64,000 nt of DNA from Clostridia bacterium (GCA_017463485.1 JAFTPD010000009.1:159076-223075); one strand, 5' to 3'; counted from the stretch's first letter, positions 26,845-36,480 are shown. The notes: generated by a model from the sequence alone, not told the origin. A program made the numbers and translations.

Positions 26845-27723
26845 TTACTGTATCGTCATTCGCGGACCGCCCGCCTGCTTTCGGAAAGCCTGCGGTGTAG
26901 TGCCCTCCACCTTTTTGAACGCTTTAAAAAACAGCACGTGATCCTTATACCCGCACGCCTCACCTATTGCGGTGGCAGTAAGATCCGTTTCCTGCAATAG
27001 CTTTTTAGCGTAGGATATGCGCTTAATGGTGATGTATTGCATGGGCGGCACTCCCATGTAGTTTTTAAACACGTGGGACAGATAATATTTGCTGACGTTA
27101 AGCTCCTCGCATATCTGATCCATTGACTCTATCTCGGTAAAATGAGTGGAAACATATTGGTGGATGCGGGTAAAGATCGCATTTGTGACGAATTTTGCTT
27201 CGGAAATATTCGCAAGCCGCAGAATACCGATAAGAATAAGCCGCGCCCAGTACTTTGCCATAAGCTCGTTGTACTGTCTGTCCACCGACACCTCTTCTAT
27301 AAGTGAGCGGAAATAAAACTCAAACTTATACGCATCACCTTTGGTATGTAGAATAGGTGCGGCATCCGCCGCAATAAGGCAATCGGCGGGCAGATTGCTC
27401 ACCTGAAAATTCGTAATACCGAAAAAGCCAAGCTCAAGGCCCTCCTTGCCCGTGGTGCGCTCCTCATGGACGGTGTACGGATTATACACGATCAAGTCAC
27501 CCTTTTCAATGCTGTATACCTTATTTGCTATTATCGCCTCGCCCCTGCCCGCAAACACGAACATTATCTCGCACAGCGGGTGACTGTGAGCACTTTCATG
27601 CCACTCCTTGATTCTCTCCAGCTTGCCTGCATAGAGGCATTTTGTGTCCAGTTTTATAACGTCCACCTTGGAGTAATTTAGCTTTCTTTTCTCTTTTTTT
27701 ACATTTTCATCCTTTTCTTTCAT
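26845..27723 (-). CDS. AraC-family regulator with cupin sensor
   Basis: 292 residues from the ATG at 27723, 5 bases after GGAGG. The N-terminal half is a cupin-type sugar-binding domain (HESAHSHPLCEIMFVFAGRGE, GDLIVYNPYTVHEE); the C-terminal half has two helix-turn-helix units (ISKYYLSHVFKNYMGVPP-like segment and TAIGEACGYKDHVLFFKAFKK). Divergent from the ABC importer operon at 28024, it is the likely activator of that operon and of fucI in response to the sugar. Confidence 0.92.
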   Translation of the reverse strand: MKEKDENVKKEKRKLNYSKVDVIKLDTKCLYAGKLERIKEWHESAHSHPLCEIMFVFAGRGEAIIANKVYSIEKGDLIVYNPYTVHEERTTGKEGLELGFFGITNFQVSNLPADCLIAADAAPILHTKGDAYKFEFYFRSLIEEVSVDRQYNELMAKYWARLILIGILRLANISEAKFVTNAIFTRIHQYVSTHFTEIESMDQICEELNVSKYYLSHVFKNYMGVPPMQYITIKRISYAKKLLQETDLTATAIGEACGYKDHVLFFKAFKKVEGTTPQAFRKQAGGPRMTIQ

Positions 27724-28023
27724 CAAGTCCTCCAAATAACAGTGTCATAATTTATATAAAATAGCCAATAAATGTGTCGTTTATTGCTTTTTTGTTTTTT
27801 GACATTTTAGTCAAATAAATTCTTAAAACGCAGACCCAAAATCGTTTTTATTGATAATTTTTATAATTATCCAAGAAAATTATATCATGATTTCGGCGTT
27901 TGGGCAATAGTTTTCTTGAATTTTTTGTGTTTATTTTTGTGAAATCTTTTATATTTTATGCTATTGAAAAAGAACGTATTGGATAGTAAAATATATTTGT
28001 AATACCGAAAGGAGGTAACCCAA
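27724..28023. promoter_or_regulatory. Divergent control region, AraC gene / ABC operon
   Basis: 300 bases, very AT-rich. For the ABC operon: TTGAAA (27964-27969), 17-bp spacer, TAAAAT (27987-27992). An inverted repeat TTTGAC-N6-GTCAAA lies at 27798-27815 and may be a regulator site. No convincing consensus promoter was found for the minus-strand AraC gene. Confidence 0.6.
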
Positions 28024-29526
28024 ATGCAGAATTTACTGCTTGAGATGAACGGCATCGACAAGCGATTTCATGGCGTTCACGCTTTGAAGGGCGTTCATTT
28101 CGACTTGAAGTGCGGCGAGATACACGCACTCGTCGGTGAAAACGGCGCAGGGAAATCCACGTTGATGAAGGTGCTTACGGGCATACATCAGGCGGACGGC
28201 GGCAATATCACCTATCTCGGCTCTCCTTATTCAGTAAAAAATATCGGCGAGGCTCAGCAGCTCGGTATCAGCATGATACACCAAGAGCTGAATATGATGA
28301 ATCACCTGACCGTTGCGCGAAATATTTTCATAGGAAGAGAGCCCATGGCGGGCGGAGTATTTATCAAGGACGGCGATATGATAAAGGAAGCCGAGCGGCT
28401 TTTCGAGCATATCGGCATCAAGATAGACCCATCTATCACTCTCGGAAATCTTACGGTAGGAAAACAGCAGATGGTCGAGATAGCAAAGGCGATCTCCCGC
28501 GACTGTAAGCTGCTTATCCTTGACGAGCCCACCGCGGCTCTTACACAGACGGAGATCGAAGAGCTCTTCCGCATAATGCAGGATCTCAAATCCAAGGGTA
28601 TCGGAATGATATACATATCCCACCGTATGGACGAGATCAAGCGCATTTCCGACAGAATAACAGTAATGCGCGACGGCGAATACGTCGGCACTGTCAACAC
28701 CCAAGAGGTCACCAAGGACGAGATCATCAACATGATGATCGGCCGCGTAGTTTACGAGGACCCCAAGACCCACAGCGAGGTCGCTGATGACGCAGAAGTA
28801 GTTCTCGAAGTCAGAAACCTGTGTAGCGGCAAGGCGATAAAGGACGTCAGCTTCACCCTCCGCCGCGGCGAGATACTCGGTCTGTCGGGACTTATGGGCG
28901 CGGGACGTACAGAGGTAGCGCGCGCTATCTTCGGTGCAGACCCTTATGACAGCGGCGAGATATACGTCAAAGGTCAAAAGGTGGACATCAAATCCCCTGT
29001 TGACGCAGTCAAGCACAGTATCGGCTATTTGTCCGAGGACAGAAAGCGTTACGGTCTGATGCTGCTCAAATCGGTTGCCGAAAACACCGCTATCGCCTCA
29101 ATGGATCGTTACGTTGGCGCAGGTCTTATAAACGACGGTAAGCTAAAGGACGAGGCAAAGGTCTACAACGAAAAGCTTCGTACCAAAACACCTTCCATGG
29201 AGCAGCTGCTCAAAAATCTGTCGGGCGGTAACCAACAGAAGGTAATTATCGCAAGATGGCTGATACAGGACTGTGATATTCTTATCTTCGACGAGCCCAC
29301 GCGCGGTATCGACGTAGGCGCAAAGAGCGAGATCTACACCTTGATGAACGAGCTTTCAAAGCAAGGCAAGTCTATCATCATGATCTCCTCGGAGCTTGTG
29401 GAGATCCTCCGCATGAGCGACCGAGTAATGGTCATGTGTGAGGGAAGAAAAACGGGCGAATTGGATATTTCCGAAGCAACCCAGGAAAACATCATGCAGC
29501 TTGCTACCATGAGAGAGGAGAACTGA
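28024..29526 (+). CDS. Sugar ABC transporter, double ATPase (RbsA/MglA type)
   Basis: 500 residues with two ATPase modules. Module 1 has Walker A GENGAGKST (about 38-46), signature LTVGKQQMVEIAKA and Walker B LLILDEPTAALT; module 2 has the degenerate GLMGAGRTE in place of Walker A, signature LSGGNQQKVIIARWL and ILIFDEPTRGIDVGAKSEIY. This is the pattern of ribose/galactose/fucose-type importers. It is expected to power uptake through the permease encoded 2 bases downstream. Start follows AGGAGG. Confidence 0.96.
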   Translation: MQNLLLEMNGIDKRFHGVHALKGVHFDLKCGEIHALVGENGAGKSTLMKVLTGIHQADGGNITYLGSPYSVKNIGEAQQLGISMIHQELNMMNHLTVARNIFIGREPMAGGVFIKDGDMIKEAERLFEHIGIKIDPSITLGNLTVGKQQMVEIAKAISRDCKLLILDEPTAALTQTEIEELFRIMQDLKSKGIGMIYISHRMDEIKRISDRITVMRDGEYVGTVNTQEVTKDEIINMMIGRVVYEDPKTHSEVADDAEVVLEVRNLCSGKAIKDVSFTLRRGEILGLSGLMGAGRTEVARAIFGADPYDSGEIYVKGQKVDIKSPVDAVKHSIGYLSEDRKRYGLMLLKSVAENTAIASMDRYVGAGLINDGKLKDEAKVYNEKLRTKTPSMEQLLKNLSGGNQQKVIIARWLIQDCDILIFDEPTRGIDVGAKSEIYTLMNELSKQGKSIIMISSELVEILRMSDRVMVMCEGRKTGELDISEATQENIMQLATMREEN

Positions 29527-29527
29527 T

Positions 29528-30772
29528 ATGAAACAACCAAACAATCAATTCGGCACCAAATTGAACGCTCGCGGTAAGCTCCGCCAGCTTGGTGTAAAAA
29601 CGGGCAAATACCTCAGAACGAGCGGCAAGCAGAATATCGTTATCGTGTTCGCTACCGTTGCCCTGTTCGCAATATTCACGCTTATCAACCCCAGCTTCGC
29701 AAGCGAGGGCATGCTGCTTACCATGAGTAAGGCTTTAGTTCCCTACGCTATCCTCGCTCTCGGCGTAACCTTCGTTATCGCAACGGGCGGAATCGACCTA
29801 TCTATCGGTACGGTGTGTATCGGCTCGGCAGTTCTGGCAGGCGCGCTTTGCAAAACGGGTGTAAGTCAGGATGAGGGAACACTTTGGCTGACCATCCCGA
29901 TAATTCTCGTGACCGGTCTGGTATTCGGTATTATCAACGGTCTGCTCGTTGCAAAGTGCAAGATCGCTCCCTTTATTGCAACCCTCGGCACTATGCTGGT
30001 GTCCCGCGGCGTTACTGCAGTAGTTTCGGAGGCAGTAAGAGAGACCTCCTCGGCTATCAAGTATCCCGCTACCGGCTGGTTTCAGAAGATTTTCACCAAC
30101 TATAACGGCTTCCCTATCGGTATCGTTTGGGTTATCGTGTTGCTTATAATATGTATGGTAGTAATGTATAAGACCAAGATCGGTCGCTACATTCTAGCTA
30201 TTGGAAGCAACGAGGAGGCTACCCGCCTGTCGGGTATCAACGTGGATAAGTACAAGATCATTGCATACGCTATCGGCGGATTCTTTGCAGGTCTTGCAGC
30301 CCTGTTCTACGTAGCTTCCAACCCCTCGCTGAATATCGCGAGCGGTAACGGCATGGAGCTTGACGCTATTGCGGGCGTTTATATCGGAGGAACAAGCACG
30401 ACAGGTGGCGCAGCATCCGTGGCGGGCACTCTGCTCGGTTCTATGATCCTCGTAGTTATCCGTCAGGGCCTGAACATGGCTCTGTCCAGCGGAAGTGTGG
30501 TTTCTGCTACCAATATTACATATGCTGTAACAGGCGTTATCGTTGTAGGCGCGGTTCTGCTTGACGTTATCAAGAAGAAATCCGCCGCAAAGGTAAAGAT
30601 CGAAAAGCCCGCCGCAAAGCTGAAAAGAGAGCTGAAGGAAACCATTGAGGAGCTGAAGTTCGAAAAGGACTATGCCCTCTCCGCGAAAAACAATCCCGAA
30701 GCTGTCGCTCGCGTAGCCGAGATCGACGCCGAGATCGCGGAGCTTAAAAATAAGCTCAAGCAAGCGAAATAA
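29528..30772 (+). CDS. Sugar ABC transporter permease (RbsC type) with coiled-coil tail
   Basis: 414 residues, against about 320 for RbsC. The core (about 40-345) has the family marks ATGGIDLSIGTV, GIINGLLVAKCKIAPFIATLGTM and YAIGGFFAGLAALFYVA. An N-terminal basic extension of about 35 residues and a C-terminal tail of about 65 residues (KLKRELKETIEELKFEKDYA and AEIDAEIAELKNKLKQ) are added; the tail is predicted coiled coil and cytosolic. The gene is 2 bases after the ATPase gene. Substrate inferred as L-fucose or a related deoxysugar from fucU and fucI nearby. Confidence 0.93.
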   Translation: MKQPNNQFGTKLNARGKLRQLGVKTGKYLRTSGKQNIVIVFATVALFAIFTLINPSFASEGMLLTMSKALVPYAILALGVTFVIATGGIDLSIGTVCIGSAVLAGALCKTGVSQDEGTLWLTIPIILVTGLVFGIINGLLVAKCKIAPFIATLGTMLVSRGVTAVVSEAVRETSSAIKYPATGWFQKIFTNYNGFPIGIVWVIVLLIICMVVMYKTKIGRYILAIGSNEEATRLSGINVDKYKIIAYAIGGFFAGLAALFYVASNPSLNIASGNGMELDAIAGVYIGGTSTTGGAASVAGTLLGSMILVVIRQGLNMALSSGSVVSATNITYAVTGVIVVGAVLLDVIKKKSAAKVKIEKPAAKLKRELKETIEELKFEKDYALSAKNNPEAVARVAEIDAEIAELKNKLKQAK

Positions 30773-30847
30773 AATTTTCGCAAAACCCAAAATTGTATAG
30801 AAACACAGAGTGTTTTTATAATAAAATTATATTCAAGGAGAATCACA

Positions 30848-31882
30848 ATGAAAAAGTTCACCAAAATTTTTGCACTCGTTCTTGCTGTTCTTCTTTGCAC
30901 ATCCTGCTTCGTAGCGTGCAATAATGAAGGCGACGGCGACACCAAGGGCACTATCGCAGTAGTTGCGAAGGGCGAAACCCATGCATTCTGGCAGGCTGTT
31001 AAGGCAGGCGCAGAACAAGCAGGAAAAGACTATGGCTACAACGTAACCTTCCGCGGACCTACCGCAGAGAGCGAAGAGTACGTTAACTCCCAGCGTGAGA
31101 TGGTTCAGGCTGCTCTGAACACCGAGGACATCAAGGGTATCGTTCTCGCTACCATAGGTCTTGGCTTCGCTGACGAGCTCGTTTCCGCATACGACAAGAA
31201 GATCCCCGTAGTTGAGTTCGACTCCGGTCTGTACTCCAATGGCGCTGATATTACCAAGGGTAAGGATCCCACGGTTGGCGGCGTTGCTACCGACAACAAG
31301 GCTGCTGCTGCAGTAGTTGCTGAGAACTTCTATAAGTACCTCAAGGACAACAAGCTTCTCGCTAACGGCTACAAGGTTGGTATCATCCAGCACGACTCCA
31401 CCTCCACCGGCATCGACAGAGCAGGCGGCTTCAAGGAGAAGATCACCGCTCTCGCAACCGCCGACGGCTACACCATCGACATCAACGTTCAGGTTAAGGC
31501 TAACAACGCAGGCGAGTACAAGCTCGGTCTGACCGCACTCAAGGAGTGGGGCGCACAGTCCATCTTCATGACCAACGAGGGTGTTGTAAACGAGGTTTAC
31601 CCCGAGGTTAAGGACAATGCTGCTACATACAAGGATATCCTCTTCTGCGGATTTGACGCAGGTACAAACCAATACAACTGGATGAAGGATAAGGGCGAAT
31701 CCTGCGCACTTCTCGTAGGTTCCGTTGCTCAGGACTCTTACAGCATCGGCTACAAGGCTGTTGAGCTGGCTGCAAAGAAGCTTGCAGGCGAGACCGTTGC
31801 AGACGTTGGTATCGCAGGTGTATGGTACAACGCTGAAAATATCGACGAGCAGAAGGATAAGAACATCTTCTACATGGGCTAA
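30848..31882 (+). CDS. Sugar-binding lipoprotein of ABC importer (RbsB type)
   Basis: 344 residues. Signal peptide ending in a lipobox (FVAC) with the lipid-modified cysteine at about residue 24. The mature part is a type I periplasmic-binding-protein fold: TIAVVAKGETHAFWQAVKAGAEQAG at the start, NSQREMVQAAL, and VGIIQHDSTSTGIDRAGGFKE. Highly biased codons suggest strong expression. It follows the permease by 75 bases; a short hairpin (AAACAC-aga-GTGTTT) lies between. It is the extracellular receptor for the importer. Confidence 0.94.
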   Translation: MKKFTKIFALVLAVLLCTSCFVACNNEGDGDTKGTIAVVAKGETHAFWQAVKAGAEQAGKDYGYNVTFRGPTAESEEYVNSQREMVQAALNTEDIKGIVLATIGLGFADELVSAYDKKIPVVEFDSGLYSNGADITKGKDPTVGGVATDNKAAAAVVAENFYKYLKDNKLLANGYKVGIIQHDSTSTGIDRAGGFKEKITALATADGYTIDINVQVKANNAGEYKLGLTALKEWGAQSIFMTNEGVVNEVYPEVKDNAATYKDILFCGFDAGTNQYNWMKDKGESCALLVGSVAQDSYSIGYKAVELAAKKLAGETVADVGIAGVWYNAENIDEQKDKNIFYMG

Positions 31883-31970
31883 TTCCCCATCAGTCGATAA
31901 CTGAACACAAATTCAACGCTAAAACTCAAAGTTGAATATTCGAAAGAAGTTTAGATACTAAATTTTCTTT

Positions 31971-32006
31971 GGTCTCTCTCTGTTTTAGCAGGGAGAGACC
32001 TTTTTA
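31971..32006 (+). terminator. Internal terminator before fucI
   Basis: 12-base arms GGTCTCTCTCTG and CAGGGAGAGACC (one G-U pair) and then TTTTT. Since no promoter is evident between it and fucI, partial read-through is expected to set fucI below the binding-protein gene. Confidence 0.8.
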
Positions 32007-32034
32007 AAACAAATTACTGTCAGGAGGTATGATT

Positions 32035-33843
32035 ATGGCAACAAACAGATACATAGGCGAGTATCCCGTTATCGGTATTCGCCCCACAATTGACGGACGT
32101 CGCGGTCCCTTGAAGGTGCGCGAAAGCCTTGAAGAGCAGACCATGGCAATGGCTGAAGCAGCTAAAAAGCTGTTCGAGGAGAATCTTCAGTACTCCAACG
32201 GCGAGCCCGTAAAGGTAATTATCGCGGACACTACGATCGGTCGTGTAGCCGAGGCGGCTGCATGCGCTGAGAAATTCAAGAGGAACGGCGTTGACATCAC
32301 ACTGACCGTTACTCCCTGCTGGTGCTACGGCTCCGAGACTATGGACATGGACCCCATGACCATCAAGGGCGTATGGGGCTTTAACGGAACAGAGCGTCCC
32401 GGTGCTGTATATCTTGCATCCGTGCTGGCTTCCCACGCACAGAAGGGGCTTCCCGCGTTCGGCATCTACGGTCACGACGTTCAGAACCTTGACGAGGTGA
32501 CCAATATTCCCGCCGACGTTCAGGAAAAGCTGCTCCGCTTTGCTCGCGCCGCTGTTGCAGTTGCAACTATGCGCGGAAAATCCTACCTCCAGATCGGCTC
32601 TATTTGTATGGGTATCGGCGGCTCTATCATTGACCCCGACTTTATCGAATCCTATCTCGGTATGCGCGTTGAATCCGTAGACGAGGTTGAGATCATTCGT
32701 CGAATGACTCTCGGCATCTACGACGCAGACGAGGTAGCAAGAGCAAAGGCTTGGATCGCCGAGCATTGCAAGGAAGGCTGGGACAAGAACCCCGAGTTCG
32801 TTAAGACCTCCGACGAAAAGAAGGCTGAGCAGTGGGATTTCCTTGCGAAGATGTACTGCATCATCAAGGATCTGTTCAACGGCAACAAGAATCTTCCCGA
32901 GGGCTGCGAAGAGGAGATGGTTGGACACAACGCTATCGCAGGCGGCTTCCAGGGACAGCGCCAGTGGACGGACTTCTACCCCAACTGTGACTTCCCCGAG
33001 GCTCTGCTCAACTCCACCTTCGACCACAACGGCGCTCGCGAGCCTTACATCCTCGCAACCGAGAATGACGTCCTCAACGGACTTGGCATGCTCTTTATGA
33101 AGCTGCTCACCAACCGCGCGCAGATGTTCTCCGACGTGCGCACCTACTGGTCACCCGAGGCGTGCAAGCGCGCTTCCGGTTACGATATCGACGGTGTTGC
33201 AAAGGAAAACGGCGGCTTTATCCACCTTATCAACTCGGGTGCTACCGCGCTTGACGCTTGCGGCGAATGCAAGGACGAAAACGGTAACGGTATCATGAGA
33301 AAATGGTGGGAGGTAACCGACGAGGATATTAAGGCTATGACCGCGGCTACCACTTGGCCCGCAGCCGACAACGGCTACTTCCGCGGCGGAGGATTCTCCT
33401 CCTCCTTCACTACCCGTGCGGAAATGCCCGCAACTATGATCCGTCTTAACCTCGTCAAAGGTCTCGGACCGGTGCTTCAGATCGCTGAGGGCTGGACCGT
33501 TCAGCTTCCCGACGACGTAACCAAGACGCTCATGATGCGTACAGACCCCACGTGGCCCTGCACTTGGTTCACTCCCCGTTGCGACGGCAAGGAGGGCTCT
33601 CCCTTCAAGACCGCTTACGACGTAATGAACAACTGGGGCGCAAACCACGGAGCTATCTCCTACGGTCATATCGGTGCAGACCTTATCACCATGTGCTCCA
33701 TGCTCCGTATTCCCGTATGCCTGCATAACGTTCCCGACAGCGACGTATTCCGTCCCGCTGCTTGGAATGCCTTCGGCATGGATAAGGAAGGTCAGGACTA
33801 CCGCGCTTGCGCGACCTACGGTCCTCTCTATAAGAATATCTGA
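32035..33843 (+). CDS. fucI: L-fucose isomerase
   Basis: 602 residues (E. coli FucI 591). Starts [30 protein letters not shown]; conserved blocks include [28 protein letters not shown], and the C-terminal metal/substrate region with [22 protein letters not shown]. The enzyme interconverts L-fucose and L-fuculose, and often D-arabinose and D-ribulose. ATG at 32035 follows AGGAGG by 7 bases; the ATG at 32029 is too close to that site. Kinase and aldolase genes to finish the pathway are not in this window. Confidence 0.95.
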   Translation: MATNRYIGEYPVIGIRPTIDGRRGPLKVRESLEEQTMAMAEAAKKLFEENLQYSNGEPVKVIIADTTIGRVAEAAACAEKFKRNGVDITLTVTPCWCYGSETMDMDPMTIKGVWGFNGTERPGAVYLASVLASHAQKGLPAFGIYGHDVQNLDEVTNIPADVQEKLLRFARAAVAVATMRGKSYLQIGSICMGIGGSIIDPDFIESYLGMRVESVDEVEIIRRMTLGIYDADEVARAKAWIAEHCKEGWDKNPEFVKTSDEKKAEQWDFLAKMYCIIKDLFNGNKNLPEGCEEEMVGHNAIAGGFQGQRQWTDFYPNCDFPEALLNSTFDHNGAREPYILATENDVLNGLGMLFMKLLTNRAQMFSDVRTYWSPEACKRASGYDIDGVAKENGGFIHLINSGATALDACGECKDENGNGIMRKWWEVTDEDIKAMTAATTWPAADNGYFRGGGFSSSFTTRAEMPATMIRLNLVKGLGPVLQIAEGWTVQLPDDVTKTLMMRTDPTWPCTWFTPRCDGKEGSPFKTAYDVMNNWGANHGAISYGHIGADLITMCSMLRIPVCLHNVPDSDVFRPAAWNAFGMDKEGQDYRACATYGPLYKNI

Positions 33844-33856
33844 GCTTGAAAAATTC

Positions 33857-33892
33857 AACTGCCTGCGGACTTGTCCGCAGGCAGTTCCTTTT
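33857..33892 (+). terminator. fucI terminator
   Basis: 13-base perfect arms AACTGCCTGCGGA and TCCGCAGGCAGTT with a 4-base loop, then CCTTTTTG. Confidence 0.92.
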
Positions 33893-33920
33893 TGAACATA
33901 CATGTTTCACAGCTCGCACA

Positions 33921-33949
33921 TTGACATTTGGCGGTTACTGTGATACAAT
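33921..33949 (+). promoter_or_regulatory. Promoter of sigma factor gene
   Basis: TTGACA (33921-33926), 17-bp spacer, TACAAT (33944-33949): this looks like a housekeeping promoter rather than an ECF autoregulated one. Confidence 0.75.
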
Positions 33950-34059
33950 ATTTATCGGAAATCATGATAGGTTTTTGAATTTTTTACGTCTTATATGTAT
34001 AGGAATATTATCCCAATACAACACGGAAAGGACGCCGCACTCGGCGGCAGGACCAGCTT

Positions 34060-34653
34060 ATGGCTTTATCAAACAACGGACGGACACCACTTACCGACGA
34101 GGAAATAATTCGCCTTTATTTTGAACGCAACGAAAGCGCGATCAGCGCCACAGACAAAAAATACGGCAAATATCTCATTACCATAGCATACAACATTTTG
34201 AGGGACAAGCCTGATTGCGAGGAGTGTCTGAACGATACGTACCTTGGAACGTGGAACAGTATTCCCCCGAAAAACCCAAGCGTTCTACGAGTTTTTCTTG
34301 CGAAAATAATGCGAAATATCTCTTTGGACAAATTCAGAGAACGTCACGCCGCTCGCAGAGTTCCATCCGAAATGGTGTCTGCTCTGGAGGAATTGAGAGA
34401 ATGTACTTATTACTCCCCATCTGTCGAGGAGGAGTATCTGGTAAGCGAGCTTAGTAAAATACTGAACAGCTATATTTCGGGGCTTTCCGAGCGCCGACAA
34501 TTCATTTTCGTATGCAGATACTATTATGCGGACAGCATTTCACGTATTTGCCGCATGCTGGGAATCAGTGAAAGTACAGTGTATCGCGAGCTTTCCGAAA
34601 TCCGTTTGGGGCTCAAGGAGCTTCTTATAAAGGAGGGATATTTCAATGAATAA
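34060..34653 (+). CDS. RNA polymerase sigma factor, ECF-like
   Basis: 197 residues. Region 2 is seen in ITIAYNILRDKPDCEECLNDTYLGTWNSIPP and the following LRVFLAKIMRNISLDKFRER; region 4 in LSERRQFIFVCRYYYADSISR and ICRMLGISESTVYRELSEIR, with the helix-turn-helix at the end. Region 3 is absent, so it is an alternative sigma factor. The gene for a membrane protein with a large outer part starts 8 bases before its stop, the usual coupling of an ECF sigma factor and its membrane regulator. The signal is unknown. Confidence 0.88.
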   Translation: MALSNNGRTPLTDEEIIRLYFERNESAISATDKKYGKYLITIAYNILRDKPDCEECLNDTYLGTWNSIPPKNPSVLRVFLAKIMRNISLDKFRERHAARRVPSEMVSALEELRECTYYSPSVEEEYLVSELSKILNSYISGLSERRQFIFVCRYYYADSISRICRMLGISESTVYRELSEIRLGLKELLIKEGYFNE

Positions 34654-36310
34654 GCACGACGAGATCAACCTCAGGGTAATATCCAACATTGACGAGGACA
34701 TCATAGATAAAAATACCGAAAAGCGCGTCGATCTTTTTAAAAAATCCGCCCCCATAAAAAAGCCTTTATTCAACAAGCGCTGGGTAATAGGCGGATCGGC
34801 TGTGGCTGCGGTGCTTGCACTGATCTTTATAATCCTTCCGATTTTCACAAGACAAGTGCCCGTTTATCAGGGCATGACGGTCTCCCGCGCTCCGATTGTC
34901 GAGGATGAAGATTCCTTACGAGAGAGCGTAGGCTTTACGTATCTGTCAAACACCGAAAAAGACACTGGACGCGACAAGCATGACCGACACGACAAGGAAT
35001 CTGAAAGCGCAACGACAACTGACACCACCTCAGAAACCGATATCGGTATCAAGGATTACAATAAAACCTATTACGCAAAGCCCGGAGAGGAAGTATTGAT
35101 TACAGTCCACTTCGACAATCCCGAAAAAAAGGAGATAATTTCCTTTACGCTCAACGGAGAAAAATATTCCTCGTATATGTTCGAGGAAGGGTCGGATATG
35201 GAGCATCTTATCCTGAAGGTCAAGGTCGGAGAGGAACCGGGAATATCGGAATATACCATTGACGCTATCAAATACGTTGACGGAACAGCAATAAAGGATG
35301 TGCGCATGGCAGGAGATAAGACCGTGGATATCAGTATCGCCGCCGAGCATCCCACAGCCGAGCTGACAGATATCAGCACGGGATTTACCTCCGCCGATAT
35401 AACCTTCGACATCAAGGACGACGACGGACTCATTGACAGCAGCCTCGCAAACGTCCGCGCCGAGCTTTACATTGGCGACGAATTATCCGCGACGGCATTA
35501 CCCGACGGAAGCACCTTTAAATTTTCCAAGCTCCTGCCCTCCACCGAGTACGAATTGCGTATAATTGCCGAGTACGACGCATTTGACGAGGCGGGCGAAA
35601 AGGAATATGTCATATTACAAGAAGCCGTGAAAACTGCAGACTCGGTCGGTCTGTCACTGACTTATACGGAGGACGGTGTCCTCATGAGCACGAGCATTAA
35701 CGACAGATCGGCAACCATTATTTCTGCCAAGCTTGAACGCTTTGGAGAGATAACGTCATTGGATCCGACAACCACACAGCTATTGAATTACGGCACTTAC
35801 ACCGTGACTGTAAGCTATACCTACGACGCAGGCGAGGGTGTTGGTCAAAAAACTCATTCCGTCAGCCAAAGCATCTCCGTGTTTGCCAAAATAAGCGACT
35901 TGTATGATGTAAGAAAAATTTATTTCGTATCTCATTCATGGAATCCGGCAACTCAGGATTACCGTGCGCATACCGGTATGGATCTCGTTCCGATTGACGG
36001 AGGCATCAACGTCCTCTCGCTGACCGACGGCGAGGTCGTGGAGGTATATACTGATGATTGGTGGGGCAAAACGGTCGCAGTGCGCTTTACAAACGTGGAT
36101 GGCAAAGAATACACACTGTATTACCAAAGCCTGCGCGGTATCGGCGTTAAGGTCGGCGATATAGTCAAGGTGGGCGACAAGCTCGGAACCATCGGCAACA
36201 GTGCTATTATTGATTTTTACAGCGCGGATCACGTTCACATTGTGCTAAAGGACGCGACCGTTGCCGCAAACGACGGAATAATAAGTCCTCTCGCGGTACT
36301 CAAACGGTAA
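34646..36310 (+). CDS. Membrane-anchored protein with M23 peptidase domain, probable anti-sigma partner
   Basis: 554 residues. About 45 cytosolic residues (rich in Asp/Lys), one membrane helix at about 46-66, then an outer part: a low-complexity Asp/Thr linker, two or three Ig/Fn3-like beta domains (about 125-420), and a C-terminal M23-type (LytM) domain. The metal motifs HTGMD (about 441) and HVHIVL (about 529) are present; of the usual ligands His, Asp and HxH all appear. The overlap with the sigma gene and the topology suggest an anti-sigma factor whose outer side has a peptidoglycan-cleaving or -binding domain. SpoIIQ-like proteins share the anchor plus M23 plan, but lack the sigma partner. 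Confidence 0.75.
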   Translation: MNKHDEINLRVISNIDEDIIDKNTEKRVDLFKKSAPIKKPLFNKRWVIGGSAVAAVLALIFIILPIFTRQVPVYQGMTVSRAPIVEDEDSLRESVGFTYLSNTEKDTGRDKHDRHDKESESATTTDTTSETDIGIKDYNKTYYAKPGEEVLITVHFDNPEKKEIISFTLNGEKYSSYMFEEGSDMEHLILKVKVGEEPGISEYTIDAIKYVDGTAIKDVRMAGDKTVDISIAAEHPTAELTDISTGFTSADITFDIKDDDGLIDSSLANVRAELYIGDELSATALPDGSTFKFSKLLPSTEYELRIIAEYDAFDEAGEKEYVILQEAVKTADSVGLSLTYTEDGVLMSTSINDRSATIISAKLERFGEITSLDPTTTQLLNYGTYTVTVSYTYDAGEGVGQKTHSVSQSISVFAKISDLYDVRKIYFVSHSWNPATQDYRAHTGMDLVPIDGGINVLSLTDGEVVEVYTDDWWGKTVAVRFTNVDGKEYTLYYQSLRGIGVKVGDIVKVGDKLGTIGNSAIIDFYSADHVHIVLKDATVAANDGIISPLAVLKR

Positions 36311-36326
36311 AAACATTTCAAATCCC

Positions 36327-36480
36327 TTGACAAAAGTCCTTTTCGGGTACATAATTTTCTTTACGGAAATTATGTACCCGATCTGTTTTGGGAGGACAAA
36401 TTTATGATGCTTGCCACAAGCATGCCGACAATATTGTATCTGATGCCCGCGAGCTTTAGGGGCACATTCTGCTTTTGAAT
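36327..36480 (+). pseudogene. Promoter, hairpin and broken start resembling the gene at 38062
   Basis: TTGACA (36327-36332), 17 bases, CATAAT (36350-36355), then a 14-bp inverted repeat CGGGTACATAATTT (36344-36357)/AAATTATGTACCCG (36367-36380). After GGGAGG, an ATG at 36404 begins a 24-codon frame. The stretch GGAGGACAAATTTATG and the following ATGCTTGCCACAAGCA closely match the start of the isomerase gene at 38062 (GGAGGACCAATTTATG, AAGCTTGCTACAAGCA), and the ATAATTTTCT after the promoter is also shared. Likely a truncated duplicate of that promoter and start; a coincidental small peptide is less likely. Confidence 0.5.
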
